A stretch of DNA of 36,578 nucleotides from Burkholderiaceae bacterium (GCA_024710165.1 JANJVG010000028.1:1-36578), one strand, 5' to 3'; positions 1 through 10,798 are shown, counted from the stretch's first letter. Notes: generated by a model from the sequence alone, not told the origin. Numbers and translations: made by a program.

Positions 1-2529
<2,529 letters not shown>

Positions 2530-2570
2530 AGCGCGCTGATGCGGCGCTGTGATGGCGCTGCCTGATGAAA

Positions 2571-2596
2571 ACAAAGGCCCGGTGACGGGCCTTTGT
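2571..2596. terminator. Hairpin between convergent gcvP and the integrase remnant, probably a two-way terminator
   Basis: Perfect 11-base stem ACAAAGGCCCG / CGGGCCTTTGT with a GTGA loop. On the minus strand it is followed by TTTTC, a short U-tract; on the plus strand by a weaker GCTTT. It lies 41 bases after the gcvP stop and 3 bases beyond the integrase stop, so it could serve both. Confidence 0.7.
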
Positions 2597-2599
2597 GCT

Positions 2600-3448
2600 T
2601 TACAGCGCATCGAGCGGGCTGAGCACGCCGCGCCCGCCTTTGTTGAGCACATGCGTATAAATCATGGTGGTGCTCACATCGGCATGGCCCAGCAGCTCTT
2701 GCACCGTGCGAATGTCGTAGCCCGCTTGCAGCAAATGCGTGGCAAATGAATGGCGCAACACATGCGGACTGACCGGCTTGTCAATCTGCGCCAGCCGGGC
2801 TGCCTCGCGCACTGCGCGCTGCACCGACTCCGGGTACACATGGTGGCGCCGCTCCAGCAAAGCGCCCGTCACAGCGTCGGGGCGCGGATCCACAGAGCGC
2901 ACCGGCGACGGAAACACCCATTGCCAAGCCCAGCTGCGGTCCGCATGGGCGTACTTCACCGCCAGCGCATGCGGCAAATGCACACGGCCAAAACCCGCCT
3001 CCACGTCCTTTTCGTGCAACGCCCGCGCCTTCTGCAATTGCTGCTGCAAAGGGCCGATCAGGTTTTCGGGCAACACGGTGATGCGGTCTTTATTCCCTTT
3101 GCCTTCGCGAATCACAATCTCGCGCCGGGCAAACCCCACCTCCTTGACGCGCAGGCGCAGGGCTTCGAGCAAGCGAATGCCCGTGCCATACAGCAACTGC
3201 GCAATCAGCCCGGTGGTGCCCTGCATGTGCAGCAGCAAAGTGCGCACCTCGGTAGCCGTCAACACCACCGGCAGGCGTCTGGGCGTTTTGGCCTGCACCA
3301 CATCGTCCAGCCAGGGCAAATCCACACCCAGCACCTGCTTGTACAAATACAAAATCGCCGCCTTGGCCTGGTTCTGGGATGGCGGGCGGCTTACCTTGAT
3401 CGTTAGTCCCCCGAAAAAATCCGCATTATTCAGGCCCACGATTATCAA
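2600..3448 (-). pseudogene. intI: Integron integrase (tyrosine recombinase) lacking its N-terminal DNA-binding part
   Basis: Site-specific tyrosine recombinase of the integron type; intact members exchange gene cassettes at attI and attC. The catalytic half is complete in this 282-codon frame: Arg92 in [15 protein letters not shown], Lys120, His229-x-x-Arg232 in [13 protein letters not shown], His255 in LLGHADVST and Tyr264 in IYTHVL. Residues about 146-180 ([18 protein letters not shown]...WQWVFPS) match the extra patch specific to IntI. Family members run about 320-340 residues. Here recognisable similarity starts only at [14 protein letters not shown] (about residue 24), and what precedes it does not resemble the N-terminal SAM-like domain. 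The frame opens with TTG and no convincing ribosome site. No attC-like sites or cassettes were seen near it. I read it as the relic of a chromosomal integron; loss of activity is inferred. Confidence 0.8.
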
Positions 3449-3539
3449 AACGGGGCATTTCTCACCTCTCAGGCGCGGCTCAGCACTGGGGTTGCCGTTT
3501 CTCCGGGCTTCGCCTGGTGTGCTGCCCAGGTTTGCTGTC

Positions 3540-3594
3540 TTTTTGGCCTATAGCCCTTGTGCAGCAGGCACAAGCAGCTATCTTTTTGAAAGCA
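3540..3594 (+). repeat. Interspersed dyad repeat, copy 1
   Basis: Starts TTTTTGGCCTATAGC and carries the dyad CTTGTGC / GCACAAG, then AGCTAT and a T-run. Same layout and orientation as the copies at 9150-9205 and 36502-36557. It lies in the gene-free 3449-3722 stretch between the integrase remnant and the FKBP gene; the rest of that stretch shows nothing I recognise apart from the hairpin at 3678-3708. Confidence 0.7.
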
Positions 3595-3677
3595 CGGTAT
3601 GCACTGGGCAGCATCGACTGCCCACCCTGCAGGCGGCAGCCACCCATTCAGTACGGCTCTGCCTCCGGTACTCCCCC

Positions 3678-3708
3678 CAAAGGCCCTACCATCGGGCCTT
3701 TGTTTTTT
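3678..3708 (+). terminator. Rho-independent terminator immediately upstream of the FKBP gene
   Basis: Stem CAAAGGCCC (3678-3686) / GGGCCTTTG (3694-3702), 7-base loop, then six T (3703-3708). It reads on the plus strand, although no plus-strand gene lies between it and gcvP. The ribosome site GGAG of the FKBP gene begins 2 bases after the T-run. The stem core AAAGGCCC/GGGCCTTT is the same as in the gcvP hairpin at 2571-2596. Confidence 0.75.
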
Positions 3709-3722
3709 CCGGAGCTTTCTTC

Positions 3723-4124
3723 ATGCGCGTTCTTTTCGCCCTGCTCACTTCGCTGGCCCTGGCGCCCGCCGCCCTGGCGCAGTTTGCGGGGGTCTCCACG
3801 CCCAGCGGCCTGGTGTTCCAGTCGGTCAAGGAAGGGGTGGGCATTTCGCCCGCCGCCACAGACACGGTCAAGGTGCACTACCGTGGCACTTTCCCCGATG
3901 GCAGGGAGTTCGACAGCTCCCACAAGCGCGGCCAGCCCACCGAGTTTCCGCTGAACCGCGTGATCTCCTGCTGGACCGAGGGCGTGCAGCGCATGAAGCC
4001 CGGTGGCAAGGCCAGGCTGACCTGCCCGCCTTCCATTGCCTATGGCGAACGCGGTGTCGGTGGCGTGATCCCGCCCAACGCCACGCTGCATTTCGAGATC
4101 GAGCTGGTGTCGGTCAAACGCTGA
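3723..4124 (+). CDS. FKBP-type peptidyl-prolyl cis-trans isomerase, exported
   Basis: Catalyses cis-trans isomerisation of proline peptide bonds, probably in the periplasm. The protein has 133 residues. A signal peptide spans about residues 1-19 (MRVLFALLTSLALAPAALA, cleavage before QFAG). One FKBP domain follows, with VKVHYRGTFPDGREFDSS, the loop RVISCWTEGVQRMKPGGKARLTCPP, and AYGERGVGGVIPPNATLHFEIELVSV. The start at ATG 3723 is chosen because GGAG (3711-3714) precedes it at proper spacing and it gives the signal peptide; the frame is open further upstream but that part does not look coding. The gene stands alone behind a terminator hairpin, so it needs its own promoter or relies on read-through. 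Family assignment is very sure; substrates are unknown. Confidence 0.93.
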   Translation: MRVLFALLTSLALAPAALAQFAGVSTPSGLVFQSVKEGVGISPAATDTVKVHYRGTFPDGREFDSSHKRGQPTEFPLNRVISCWTEGVQRMKPGGKARLTCPPSIAYGERGVGGVIPPNATLHFEIELVSVKR

Positions 4125-4241
4125 CCCGCACACCCACGTGGCAAGGCCACACCCCCGCCCGGCGGGCGGACGGGCGTACACTCCGGCGCACCGGCACCGG
4201 CCCCGCTGCGCACCGGGCGCAGCGGCCATCGCCCTCAGCCC

Positions 4242-6380
4242 ATGAGTCTTCCCGACCTGTCTTTTTTGCTGCGTGAGCCGCCGCCCGATCCCGGGCCGCA
4301 GGCGCCCACACCGCAGCCCACGTCCGCGCCAGAGCCTCCCGAGGGGCCGCTGCCCGCGCTGGTAGCCGAACTGCGCGCCTACCAGGCCGAGCTGGAGGCG
4401 CAAAACAAAGTGCTGCAGTACAGCCAGGCAGCGGCCGAAAGCGCCTCCGAGCGCTTCGAGGCCTTGTTCTCCAGCGTTCCGCTGGCGCTGATGGTGCTGG
4501 ATGAATACGACATGGTGGTGCAGGCCAACGCCATGGCACACCGCTCGTTTCAGCCCACCGAGCACGACCGCCCGCTCACCGAACTGATGCCCTTCGTGTC
4601 CGAACACGACGCGGCCCGGGTGCGCCAGGCCTTTGCCACGGCCCGGGACGAAGGCCACAGCGAGGTCACCGAGGTGGTGTTTCCAATCGGCAGCGATGCG
4701 CGCATCACGGGCGACCTGCACGTTGCCTGCATCGAGGTGGCGCAGAACGGCGCGCCGCCTCTGCGGCAGTTTTTGTGCGCCGTGATCGATCAGGGCCCCC
4801 TGCTGGCCGAGCGCCAGGCACTGCAGCAGCGCAACGAGCAGCTCCACGCCAGCGAAAAGCGGCTGGAGGCCATCATCAACTCGGCGCTGGACGCCATCGT
4901 GTGCGTGGACCAGCACCAGCGCATCACCGTGTTCAACCCCACGGCTGCAGCGCTGTTCCAGTGCAGCACCAGCGATGCACTGGGCAGCCCGCTCGAACGC
5001 TTTCTGCCCGATGCTGCGCAGGCCCTGGCTTTCGCCCAGCTTGCCACGCAGGCCCTGCTGGGCGAGATGACCGCGCTCACCGCCGCAGGCAAGGAGCTGG
5101 CGGTAGAGGTCAGCGTGTCGTTCGAGCGGCGTGCCGAGGGCGAAACCACCACCGTCTTTGCACGCGACCTCACCGGCCGCAAGAAGGCCGAGGCGCACCG
5201 CAGCGAACTCGAAGCGCAACTGCGCGAGTCGCACAAGATGCAGGCCGTGGGCACCATGGCCGGCGGCATTGCGCACGACTTCAACAACATCCTGGGCGCC
5301 ATCCTGGGCAACGTCGAGCTGGCCAAGGCCGACTGCGGCGCGGGCTCGCCCGCCATGGAGAGCCTGCTGGAGATCGAGAAGGCCGGGCGCCGCGCGCGCG
5401 ACCTGGTGCGCCAGATCCTCACCTTCAGCCGCAACGAGCCGCCCCGGCGCACCGCCGTGCCCGTGGCCGAGGTCATGCACGACACCGAGCGGCTGCTGCG
5501 CGTCACGATGCCGCCCACCATCGACCTGCACATGCACCAACCCCGGGGCCTGCCCCCCGTGCTCGCCGACCCCACCCAGGTCGAGCAGGCCCTGCTCAAC
5601 TTGTGCACCAACGCCATCCATGCCATCGGGGAGGCCCGGGGCACAGTGCAGGTCGATGCGGCACTCGCCAACCCCGACCCGCGCCAGTGTGAACGCCTGG
5701 GCTTGAGCGCAGGCAACTATGTGGCCATCAGCGTGCAGGACAACGGCCCGGGCATGGACGCAGCCACGCAGGCGCGCATCTTCGAGCCGTTCTTCACCAC
5801 CAAGCCCGTGGGCCAGGGCACTGGGCTGGGCCTGTCCGTGGTGCATGGCGTGATGCGCACGCACGACGGTGCGGTGGATGTGCACAGCAACACCGGCCAC
5901 GGTAGCCGCTTTACGCTGTACTTCCCGGTGGCGGGGGCCGCGGTGCCCGCCGCCGAAATGCACGCCCCCGCCCCTCCGCCAACGCCCCCCCACGCTGCGC
6001 AAGGGCATGGCTACCACGTGATGTATGTCGATGACGACCAGGCGCTGGTCTTTCTGGTGCAACGCCTCCTGCGCCGGCGTGGCTACCAGGTGAGCGGTTT
6101 CAACGACCCCCACGCCGCTGCCGACGCCCTGCGCGCCGCACCGCACAGCTACCACCTGCTGGTGACCGACTACAACATGCCTGGCTACTCGGGCGTCGAC
6201 CTGTTGAACGAAGTGCGCACCATCCGCCCCGACCTGCCCGTGGCGCTGGCCTCGGGCCATGTCACGGCCGAAATCGAGCAGGCGGCCCTGGCGGCCGGCG
6301 CACGCGCGCTGATCCACAAACCCAACGACGTACAGGAGCTGTGCGACACCGTCGACCGGCTGGTCAATGCGGCCCCCTGA
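4242..6380 (+). CDS. Hybrid sensor histidine kinase with two PAS domains and a C-terminal receiver
   Basis: Two-component signalling protein of 712 residues, with no transmembrane segment seen, so probably cytoplasmic. Order: Pro-rich N-terminus (1-40), short coiled coil, PAS about 68-180, second PAS about 205-320, dimerisation/phosphoacceptor segment with His345 in GGIAHDFNN, ATPase domain about 440-565 (N box LLNLCTNAIHA, G1 DNGPGMD, F box FEPFFTTK, G2 GTGLGLSVV), and receiver about 592-708 with Asp643 in VTDYNMPG and the conserved Lys in HKP. The AHDFNN H-box is of the type common in hybrid kinases with PAS sensors. No separate response regulator gene is adjacent, so the output partner is unknown. 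The stop lies 14 bases inside the next gene. The ATG has no clear ribosome site, so the exact start is uncertain. Confidence 0.92.
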   Translation: MSLPDLSFLLREPPPDPGPQAPTPQPTSAPEPPEGPLPALVAELRAYQAELEAQNKVLQYSQAAAESASERFEALFSSVPLALMVLDEYDMVVQANAMAHRSFQPTEHDRPLTELMPFVSEHDAARVRQAFATARDEGHSEVTEVVFPIGSDARITGDLHVACIEVAQNGAPPLRQFLCAVIDQGPLLAERQALQQRNEQLHASEKRLEAIINSALDAIVCVDQHQRITVFNPTAAALFQCSTSDALGSPLERFLPDAAQALAFAQLATQALLGEMTALTAAGKELAVEVSVSFERRAEGETTTVFARDLTGRKKAEAHRSELEAQLRESHKMQAVGTMAGGIAHDFNNILGAILGNVELAKADCGAGSPAMESLLEIEKAGRRARDLVRQILTFSRNEPPRRTAVPVAEVMHDTERLLRVTMPPTIDLHMHQPRGLPPVLADPTQVEQALLNLCTNAIHAIGEARGTVQVDAALANPDPRQCERLGLSAGNYVAISVQDNGPGMDAATQARIFEPFFTTKPVGQGTGLGLSVVHGVMRTHDGAVDVHSNTGHGSRFTLYFPVAGAAVPAAEMHAPAPPPTPPHAAQGHGYHVMYVDDDQALVFLVQRLLRRRGYQVSGFNDPHAAADALRAAPHSYHLLVTDYNMPGYSGVDLLNEVRTIRPDLPVALASGHVTAEIEQAALAAGARALIHKPNDVQELCDTVDRLVNAAP

Positions 6381-7044
6381 TGCCAGCGCAGCAGTTGGTG
6401 CCGGCCCGGTGCAGTGCCTGTACGCCGACGACGACCTGCTCGTGCTGGCCAAACCCCCGGGCCTGCTGTGCGTGCCCGGGCGCGGCCCGGACAAGCAGGA
6501 CTGTCTGAGCGCACGCGCCCAGCAGCGCTGGCCCGGGGCGCTGGTGGTGCACCGGCTGGACCAGGCCACCTCGGGCCTGGTGCTGATGGCACGTACCCCC
6601 GAAGTGCAGCGCCGCCTGGGCCGGGCTTTCGAGTTGCGCACGGTGCACAAGCGCTACCACGCCATCGTGAGCGGCCGCATGGCGGCCCCGGACGCCAGCA
6701 CCTGGGCCGATATCGACCTGCCAATTGCGGCCGACTGGGAGCGCCGCCCCCTGCGCGTCATCGACCCCGGGCACGGCAAGCCCAGCCTGACCCGCTGGCG
6801 GGCGCTGGCCTACGACCCGGCCACCCACACCACCCACATCGAACTGGAACCGGTCACCGGCCGCACCCACCAGCTGCGCGTGCACCTTGCGGCCGTGGGC
6901 CACGCCATTCTGGGCGATGCGCTGTATGCGGACAGCGCCACCCGCACCCGCGCCTCCCGGCTGCTGCTGCATGCCGCCTGGCTGGCCTTCGAGCATCCGG
7001 GCACGGGCCTGCCGGTGGAATTTGCCCTGCCAGCGCCGTTCTGA
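6367..7044 (+). CDS. RluA-family RNA pseudouridine synthase
   Basis: Isomerises uridine to pseudouridine in rRNA or tRNA. The 225 residues contain the catalytic motif VVHRLDQATSGLVLMA with its Asp, then KRYHAIVSG, and the family signature PVTGRTHQLRVHLAAVGHAILGDALYA. No S4 domain is seen, and the length fits the short RluA (23S rRNA U746 / tRNA U32) type better than RluC or RluD. The ATG at 6367 overlaps the end of the histidine kinase gene by 14 bases, suggesting co-transcription, though no functional link is obvious. Which uridine it modifies cannot be told from sequence. Confidence 0.93.
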   Translation: MRPPDASAAVGAGPVQCLYADDDLLVLAKPPGLLCVPGRGPDKQDCLSARAQQRWPGALVVHRLDQATSGLVLMARTPEVQRRLGRAFELRTVHKRYHAIVSGRMAAPDASTWADIDLPIAADWERRPLRVIDPGHGKPSLTRWRALAYDPATHTTHIELEPVTGRTHQLRVHLAAVGHAILGDALYADSATRTRASRLLLHAAWLAFEHPGTGLPVEFALPAPF

Positions 7045-7114
7045 CCGGAATCACGGCGCGGCCAGGCGACAGAGACATTGCCATCGCCCCCTCGCAGGCG
7101 GGTACCATGCGAAC

Positions 7115-7873
7115 ATGCCTCAACACCTCACCATTCTGACCGGTGCCTCGCGCGGCATGGGTCTGGCCATGGCGCGCCAGCTGCTGCGCCCCGGCCACAC
7201 GCTGCTGTGCCTGTCGCGCCATTCCCACCCCGCCCTGGCCGCAGAAGCCTCCGCCCAGGGCGCCACGTTGCTGCAATGGGAGCAGGACCTGGCCCACACC
7301 GAGCAAGCTGCGCAGCGCCTGCGCGAATGGCTGCAGGCGCTGGCGCCCGACAGCCATGCCAGCGCCACCCTGATCAACAACGCCGGGGTGATTCCGCCCA
7401 TTGCGCCGCTCTCGGGCAGTGCCCCGGCCGACCTGGCCCTGGCGCTGCGCGTGGGGCTGGAAGCGCCCCTGCTGCTGTGCGCCGCCTTTCTGGGCGCTAC
7501 CGAGGGCTGGAGCGTGCCGCGCAAGGTGCTCAACATCTCCTCGGGCCTGGGCCGCCGCCCCATGGCATCGCAAGCGCCCTATTGCGCGGCCAAGGCCGGC
7601 ATGGACCATTTCACGCGCTGCATGGCGCTGGACGAGGCGCACAAGCCGCACGGTGCGCGCGTGTGCTCGCTGGCACCGGGAGTGATCGACACCGACATGC
7701 AGACCCAGCTGCGCAGCGCCACACCCGAGGCCTTCCCGGATGTGCAGAATTTCGCCCAGCTCCAGAGCAGCGGCATGCTCAGCAGCGCCACCGATGCGGC
7801 GGCCCGCGTGCTGGCCTGGCTGGAGCGCCCCGACTTTGGCGCCCTGCCCGTGGCCGATGTGCGCGACGCCTGA
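7115..7873 (+). CDS. Short-chain dehydrogenase/reductase
   Basis: NAD(P)-dependent oxidoreductase of the classical SDR fold, 252 residues, probably cytoplasmic. Seen: cofactor loop TGASRGMG near residue 10, LINNAGV, the catalytic Ser in NISSGLG and the YCAAK (YxxxK) pair, then APGVIDTDM after the active site. The pattern ILTGASRGMG...NNAGVIPPIAPL resembles the sepiapterin reductase/benzil reductase branch, but the substrate is unknown. The ATG at 7115 is chosen because it places the Rossmann loop at the normal distance; the frame is open further upstream only as a shadow of the pseudouridine synthase gene. A nearby ATG at 7107 is out of frame. Confidence 0.9.
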   Translation: MPQHLTILTGASRGMGLAMARQLLRPGHTLLCLSRHSHPALAAEASAQGATLLQWEQDLAHTEQAAQRLREWLQALAPDSHASATLINNAGVIPPIAPLSGSAPADLALALRVGLEAPLLLCAAFLGATEGWSVPRKVLNISSGLGRRPMASQAPYCAAKAGMDHFTRCMALDEAHKPHGARVCSLAPGVIDTDMQTQLRSATPEAFPDVQNFAQLQSSGMLSSATDAAARVLAWLERPDFGALPVADVRDA

Positions 7874-7877
7874 ATAA

Positions 7878-7925
7878 CTCCTTTTTTGATAGCTACCAGC
7901 GCTTATCAAACAAGAGCTAGACCCG
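7878..7925. repeat. Interspersed dyad repeat, copy 2
   Basis: T-run, then GATAGCTACCAGCGCTTATC and an AAGAGCTAG arm followed by another T-run. It fills the gap between the SDR stop and the bktB ribosome site (AAAGGA, about 7938-7943). Confidence 0.7.
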
Positions 7926-7950
7926 TTTTTTACCTCGAAAGGATCGATCC

Positions 7951-9135
7951 ATGACCCGTGAAGTTGTTGTTGTCAGCGCCGTGCGTACCGCCATTGGCAC
8001 CTTTGGTGGCAGCCTGAAAGACATCCCCCCCACCGAGCTGGGCGCCCTGGTGGTGCGCGAGTCGCTCGCCCGCGCCAACGTGCAGGGCAAGGACGTGGGC
8101 CACGTGGTGTTCGGTCACGTGGTCAATACCGAGCCGCGCGACATGTACCTCTCGCGCGTGGCGGCCATCAATGGCGGCTGCGCCGAAGCCACGCCCGCCT
8201 TCAACGTCAACCGCCTGTGCGGCTCGGGCCTGCAGGCCATCGTGTCGGCGGCGCAGAGCATCCAGCTGGGCGACGCCGACGTGGCCATTGGCGCTGGTGC
8301 CGAAGTCATGAGCCGTGTGCCCTTTGCCAGCCTGAACATGCGCTGGGGCGCCCGCATGGGCGACACCAAGATGGTGGACATGATGATCGGTGCGCTGCAC
8401 GACCCCTTCCACAACATCCACATGGGTGTGACGGCCGAGAACATCGCCGCCAAATGGGGCATCACCCGCGAAGACCAGGACCGCCTGGCCGTTGAAAGCC
8501 ACAACCGCGCCGAGCGCGCCACGCAGGCCGGGGTGTTCAAGGACCAGATCGTGCCCGTCACCCTCAAGAGCAAAAAGGGCGATGTGCAGTACGCCACCGA
8601 CGAGCACTTCCGCCCCGGCTGCACCCTGGACGACCTGGCCAAGCTCAAGCCCGTGTTCATCAAGGAAAACGGCACGGTGACGGCCGGCAACGCCTCGGGT
8701 ATCAACGACGCCGCTGCCGCCGTGGTGCTGATGGACGCCCAGGCCGCCCAGGCCCGTGGCGCCAAGCCGCTGGCCCGCCTGGTGGCCTACGCCCACGCGG
8801 GCGTGGACCCCAAATACATGGGCATCGGCCCGGTGCCGGCCACGCAGCTGGCGCTGAAAAAGGCCGGGCTCACCATCAACGACCTGGACGTGATCGAGGC
8901 CAACGAGGCCTTCGCCGCACAGGCCTGCGCCGTCACCAAAGACCTGGGCCTGGACCCGGCCAAGGTCAACCCGAATGGCTCGGGCATTTCGCTCGGCCAC
9001 CCGGTGGGCGCCACGGGCGCCATCATCACCACCAAGGCGATTGCCGAGCTGCACCGCACCGGCGGGCGCTACGCGCTGGTGACCATGTGCATCGGCGGCG
9101 GTCAGGGCATCGCAGCCATTTACGAGCGGGTGTGA
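7951..9135 (+). CDS. bktB: Beta-ketothiolase / acetyl-CoA acetyltransferase
   Basis: Condenses two acyl-CoA (acetyl-CoA with acetyl- or propionyl-CoA) or cleaves 3-ketoacyl-CoA; used in polyhydroxyalkanoate precursor supply and fatty acid turnover. The 394 residues agree closely with Cupriavidus BktB as I recall it (MTREVVVVS-VRTAIGTFGGSLKD at the start, VTMCIGGGQGIAAI at the end). Catalytic residues visible: Cys90 in NRLCGSG, His350 in SLGHPVGATG and Cys380 in TMCIGGG. AAAGGA about 8 bases before the ATG supports the start. An acyl-CoA dehydrogenase follows after 80 bases, which fits a beta-oxidation or PHA context. No phaB or phaC is in the window. Confidence 0.95.
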   Translation: MTREVVVVSAVRTAIGTFGGSLKDIPPTELGALVVRESLARANVQGKDVGHVVFGHVVNTEPRDMYLSRVAAINGGCAEATPAFNVNRLCGSGLQAIVSAAQSIQLGDADVAIGAGAEVMSRVPFASLNMRWGARMGDTKMVDMMIGALHDPFHNIHMGVTAENIAAKWGITREDQDRLAVESHNRAERATQAGVFKDQIVPVTLKSKKGDVQYATDEHFRPGCTLDDLAKLKPVFIKENGTVTAGNASGINDAAAAVVLMDAQAAQARGAKPLARLVAYAHAGVDPKYMGIGPVPATQLALKKAGLTINDLDVIEANEAFAAQACAVTKDLGLDPAKVNPNGSGISLGHPVGATGAIITTKAIAELHRTGGRYALVTMCIGGGQGIAAIYERV

Positions 9136-9149
9136 TCAATATTTGAGTA

Positions 9150-9205
9150 TTTTTGACCTCCAGCGCTTGTGTATCAAGCACTGGTAGCTCTTATTTTTAT
9201 AGCAA
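9150..9205 (+). repeat. Interspersed dyad repeat, copy 3 (closest to the copy inside jetC)
   Basis: TTTTTGACCTCCAGCGCTTG, a short turn, TCAAGCACTGGTAGCTC and a T-rich tail ending ATAGCAA. By hand alignment without gaps, 44 of 56 positions equal the copy at 36502-36557. It fills most of the gap between bktB and the acyl-CoA dehydrogenase. Confidence 0.8.
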
Positions 9206-9215
9206 TATTACCGCC

Positions 9216-10388
9216 ATGCTGCCCAATCATTTCATCAGCGCCGAAGAACAGGCCGAACTGCAACTCTTCACCGAGTCGCTGGAGCGCTTTTGCGACGCCG
9301 AGATCGAACCCCATTACCGCACCTGGGAAAAGGCGGGCCGCGTGCCGCGCGACTTGCTGCGCAAGATGGGCGAGAACGGCTACCTCTGCGCCGACGTGCC
9401 CGACGCCTACGGCGGCCCGGGCGCCAGCGTGCCCTTCTCGTTCGCCGTGGTCGAGGTGCTCTCGCGCCGGGGCTACGGCGGCTTTGTCGGCGGGCTGCAG
9501 GTGCACAACGACATCATCCCGCCCTACCTGCTGCACTGCGGCACCGAGGCGCAGCGCCAGTACTGGCTGCCGCGCATGGCCAGCGGCGAGGCCATCGCCG
9601 CCATCGGCATGACCGAGCCCGGCGCGGGCAGCGACCTCAAGGCCATCCGCACCACAGCGCGCAAGGACGGCGACCACTACGTCATCAACGGCAGCAAGAT
9701 CTTCATCAGCAACGGCCAGAACTGCGACCTGCTGGTGCTCGCCGCCAAGACCGACCCGGCGCTTGGGGCCAAGGGCGTAAGCCTGTTCCTGGTCGATGCA
9801 TCCACACCCGGCTTCACGCGCGGCCAGAACCTGGAAAAAATCGGCCAGCACGCGGGCGACACCTCCGAGCTGTTCTTCAACGACATGCGCGTGCCACTCG
9901 ACGCGCTGCTGGGCGGCGTGGAAGGCCAAGGCTTCGTGCAGATGATGCGCGAGCTGCCGCGCGAGCGCCTCATCATCGGCGTGCAGGCGGTGCATGGCGC
10001 CAAGGGCGCGCTCGACGCCACGCTGAAATACGTGCAGGAGCGCCAGGCCTTCGGCCAGCCCATCGGCCAGTTTCAGAACACGCGTTTCACGCTGGCCCAA
10101 TGCGCCAGCGATATCGCCGCCGCCGAGGCCTTCCTCAACGCCAGCGTGGCCGCTTACCAGCGCGGCGAACTCACGCCCGAGGCGGTGAGCGCGCTCAAGC
10201 TGCACACCACTGAGGTTTTCGGCCGCGTGGCCGACGCCTGCCTGCAATTGTTCGGCGGCTACGGCTACATGGCCGAGTACCCGATCTCGCGCTTCTGGAC
10301 CGACGCGCGCGTGCTGCGCATCTACGGCGGCACGTCGGAGATCATGAAGGAACTCGTCGCCCGTTCAATCCTGGGGCGCACCCCCTGA
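9216..10388 (+). CDS. Acyl-CoA dehydrogenase
   Basis: FAD enzyme that introduces the alpha-beta double bond into an acyl-CoA and passes electrons to ETF. 390 residues with the FAD-binding GMTEPGAGSD, INGSKIFISNG, FGQPIGQFQ, and the C-terminal QLFGGYGYMAEYPISRFWTDARVLRIYGGTSEIMKEL. The position that carries the catalytic Glu in the medium-chain enzyme (YEGT) is Gly here (YGGT). Glu250 in LPRERLIIG aligns with the catalytic Glu of isovaleryl-CoA and long-chain dehydrogenases, so that residue probably acts as base. The ATG at 9216 is chosen because it gives a normal N-terminus; an upstream extension would translate the interspersed repeat. No strong ribosome site is visible. Chain-length or branch preference is unknown. 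Confidence 0.92.
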   Translation: MLPNHFISAEEQAELQLFTESLERFCDAEIEPHYRTWEKAGRVPRDLLRKMGENGYLCADVPDAYGGPGASVPFSFAVVEVLSRRGYGGFVGGLQVHNDIIPPYLLHCGTEAQRQYWLPRMASGEAIAAIGMTEPGAGSDLKAIRTTARKDGDHYVINGSKIFISNGQNCDLLVLAAKTDPALGAKGVSLFLVDASTPGFTRGQNLEKIGQHAGDTSELFFNDMRVPLDALLGGVEGQGFVQMMRELPRERLIIGVQAVHGAKGALDATLKYVQERQAFGQPIGQFQNTRFTLAQCASDIAAAEAFLNASVAAYQRGELTPEAVSALKLHTTEVFGRVADACLQLFGGYGYMAEYPISRFWTDARVLRIYGGTSEIMKELVARSILGRTP

Positions 10389-10394
10389 GTCGCC

Positions 10395-10480
10395 TGCGGC
10401 GCCTTCCCCCTCCAGGGGGACGCCTCCAGTGCGGCGGGGCGGCCCTTGCACGGAGGCTGCTGGCCCGGGCCGCGCCCGGT
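10395..10480. repeat. Possible GC-rich interspersed element
   Basis: The stretch CTTCCCCCTCCAGGGGGACG followed by CCAGTGCGGCGGGGCGGCCC looks like an intergenic element I recall as common in Acidovorax, Comamonas and Delftia genomes; it contains the small dyad CCCCCT / AGGGGG. Only one copy is in this window, so repeat status rests on memory and is uncertain. Confidence 0.4.
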
Positions 10481-10512
10481 TCAAAGTGCCAGGGCAACGC
10501 ACAGCACGGGCA

Positions 10513-10773
10513 TTACTTGTAGAAAACCTCCACCGCGCCCTTGAGCGTGATCATCAAGGGCCGGCCCTTGCGGTCCACCGTCTTGGGCGAGGGCACTTTC
10601 ACCCAGCCTTCGCTGACGCAGTATTCCTCGACATCGGTGCGTTCCTTGCCGTTGATGCGGATGCCGATGTCGTGGTCGAACACGGCGCGGACATGGTGGG
10701 GACTGCGCGGGTCCACCGAGAGGCGGTCGGGCAATGCGGGACGCTCGGTGGCTGGGGTCGTGGCTTCGGTCAC
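10513..10773 (-). CDS. DUF3297 family small protein
   Basis: Uncharacterised proteobacterial family, 86 residues here. The core RPALPDRLSVDPRSPHHV-AVFDHDIGIR-NGKERTDVEEYCVSEGWVKVP-KT-DRKG-PL-I-LKG-VE is the whole family signature. The start is taken as GTG at 10773 because AGGA (10782-10785) lies 8 bases ahead and the family N-terminus is short; the frame is open upstream into rdgC but that part looks like shadow. It begins 25 bases after the rdgC stop on the same strand, so the two are probably co-transcribed. Function is unknown. Confidence 0.88.
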   Translation of the reverse strand: MTEATTPATERPALPDRLSVDPRSPHHVRAVFDHDIGIRINGKERTDVEEYCVSEGWVKVPSPKTVDRKGRPLMITLKGAVEVFYK

Positions 10774-10798
10774 GGAAATTTTCCTGTCGGTCAACGGT

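Noticed and set aside
3379..3540. Possible attI or attC site next to the integrase remnant
   Set aside because: The nearest candidate core, GTTAGTC at about 3402-3408, does not fit GTTRRRY, and no paired core or foldable attC arm was found.
4150..4175. GC hairpin CCCGCC/GGCGGG between the FKBP and histidine kinase genes
   Set aside because: Short, no T-run, and such pairs are expected by chance at this GC content.
3648..6650. A 1000-codon minus-strand open frame opposite the FKBP and histidine kinase genes
   Set aside because: Low-complexity His/Gly/Val/Arg composition typical of antisense frames in GC-rich DNA; the plus-strand genes have clear domains and explain the region.
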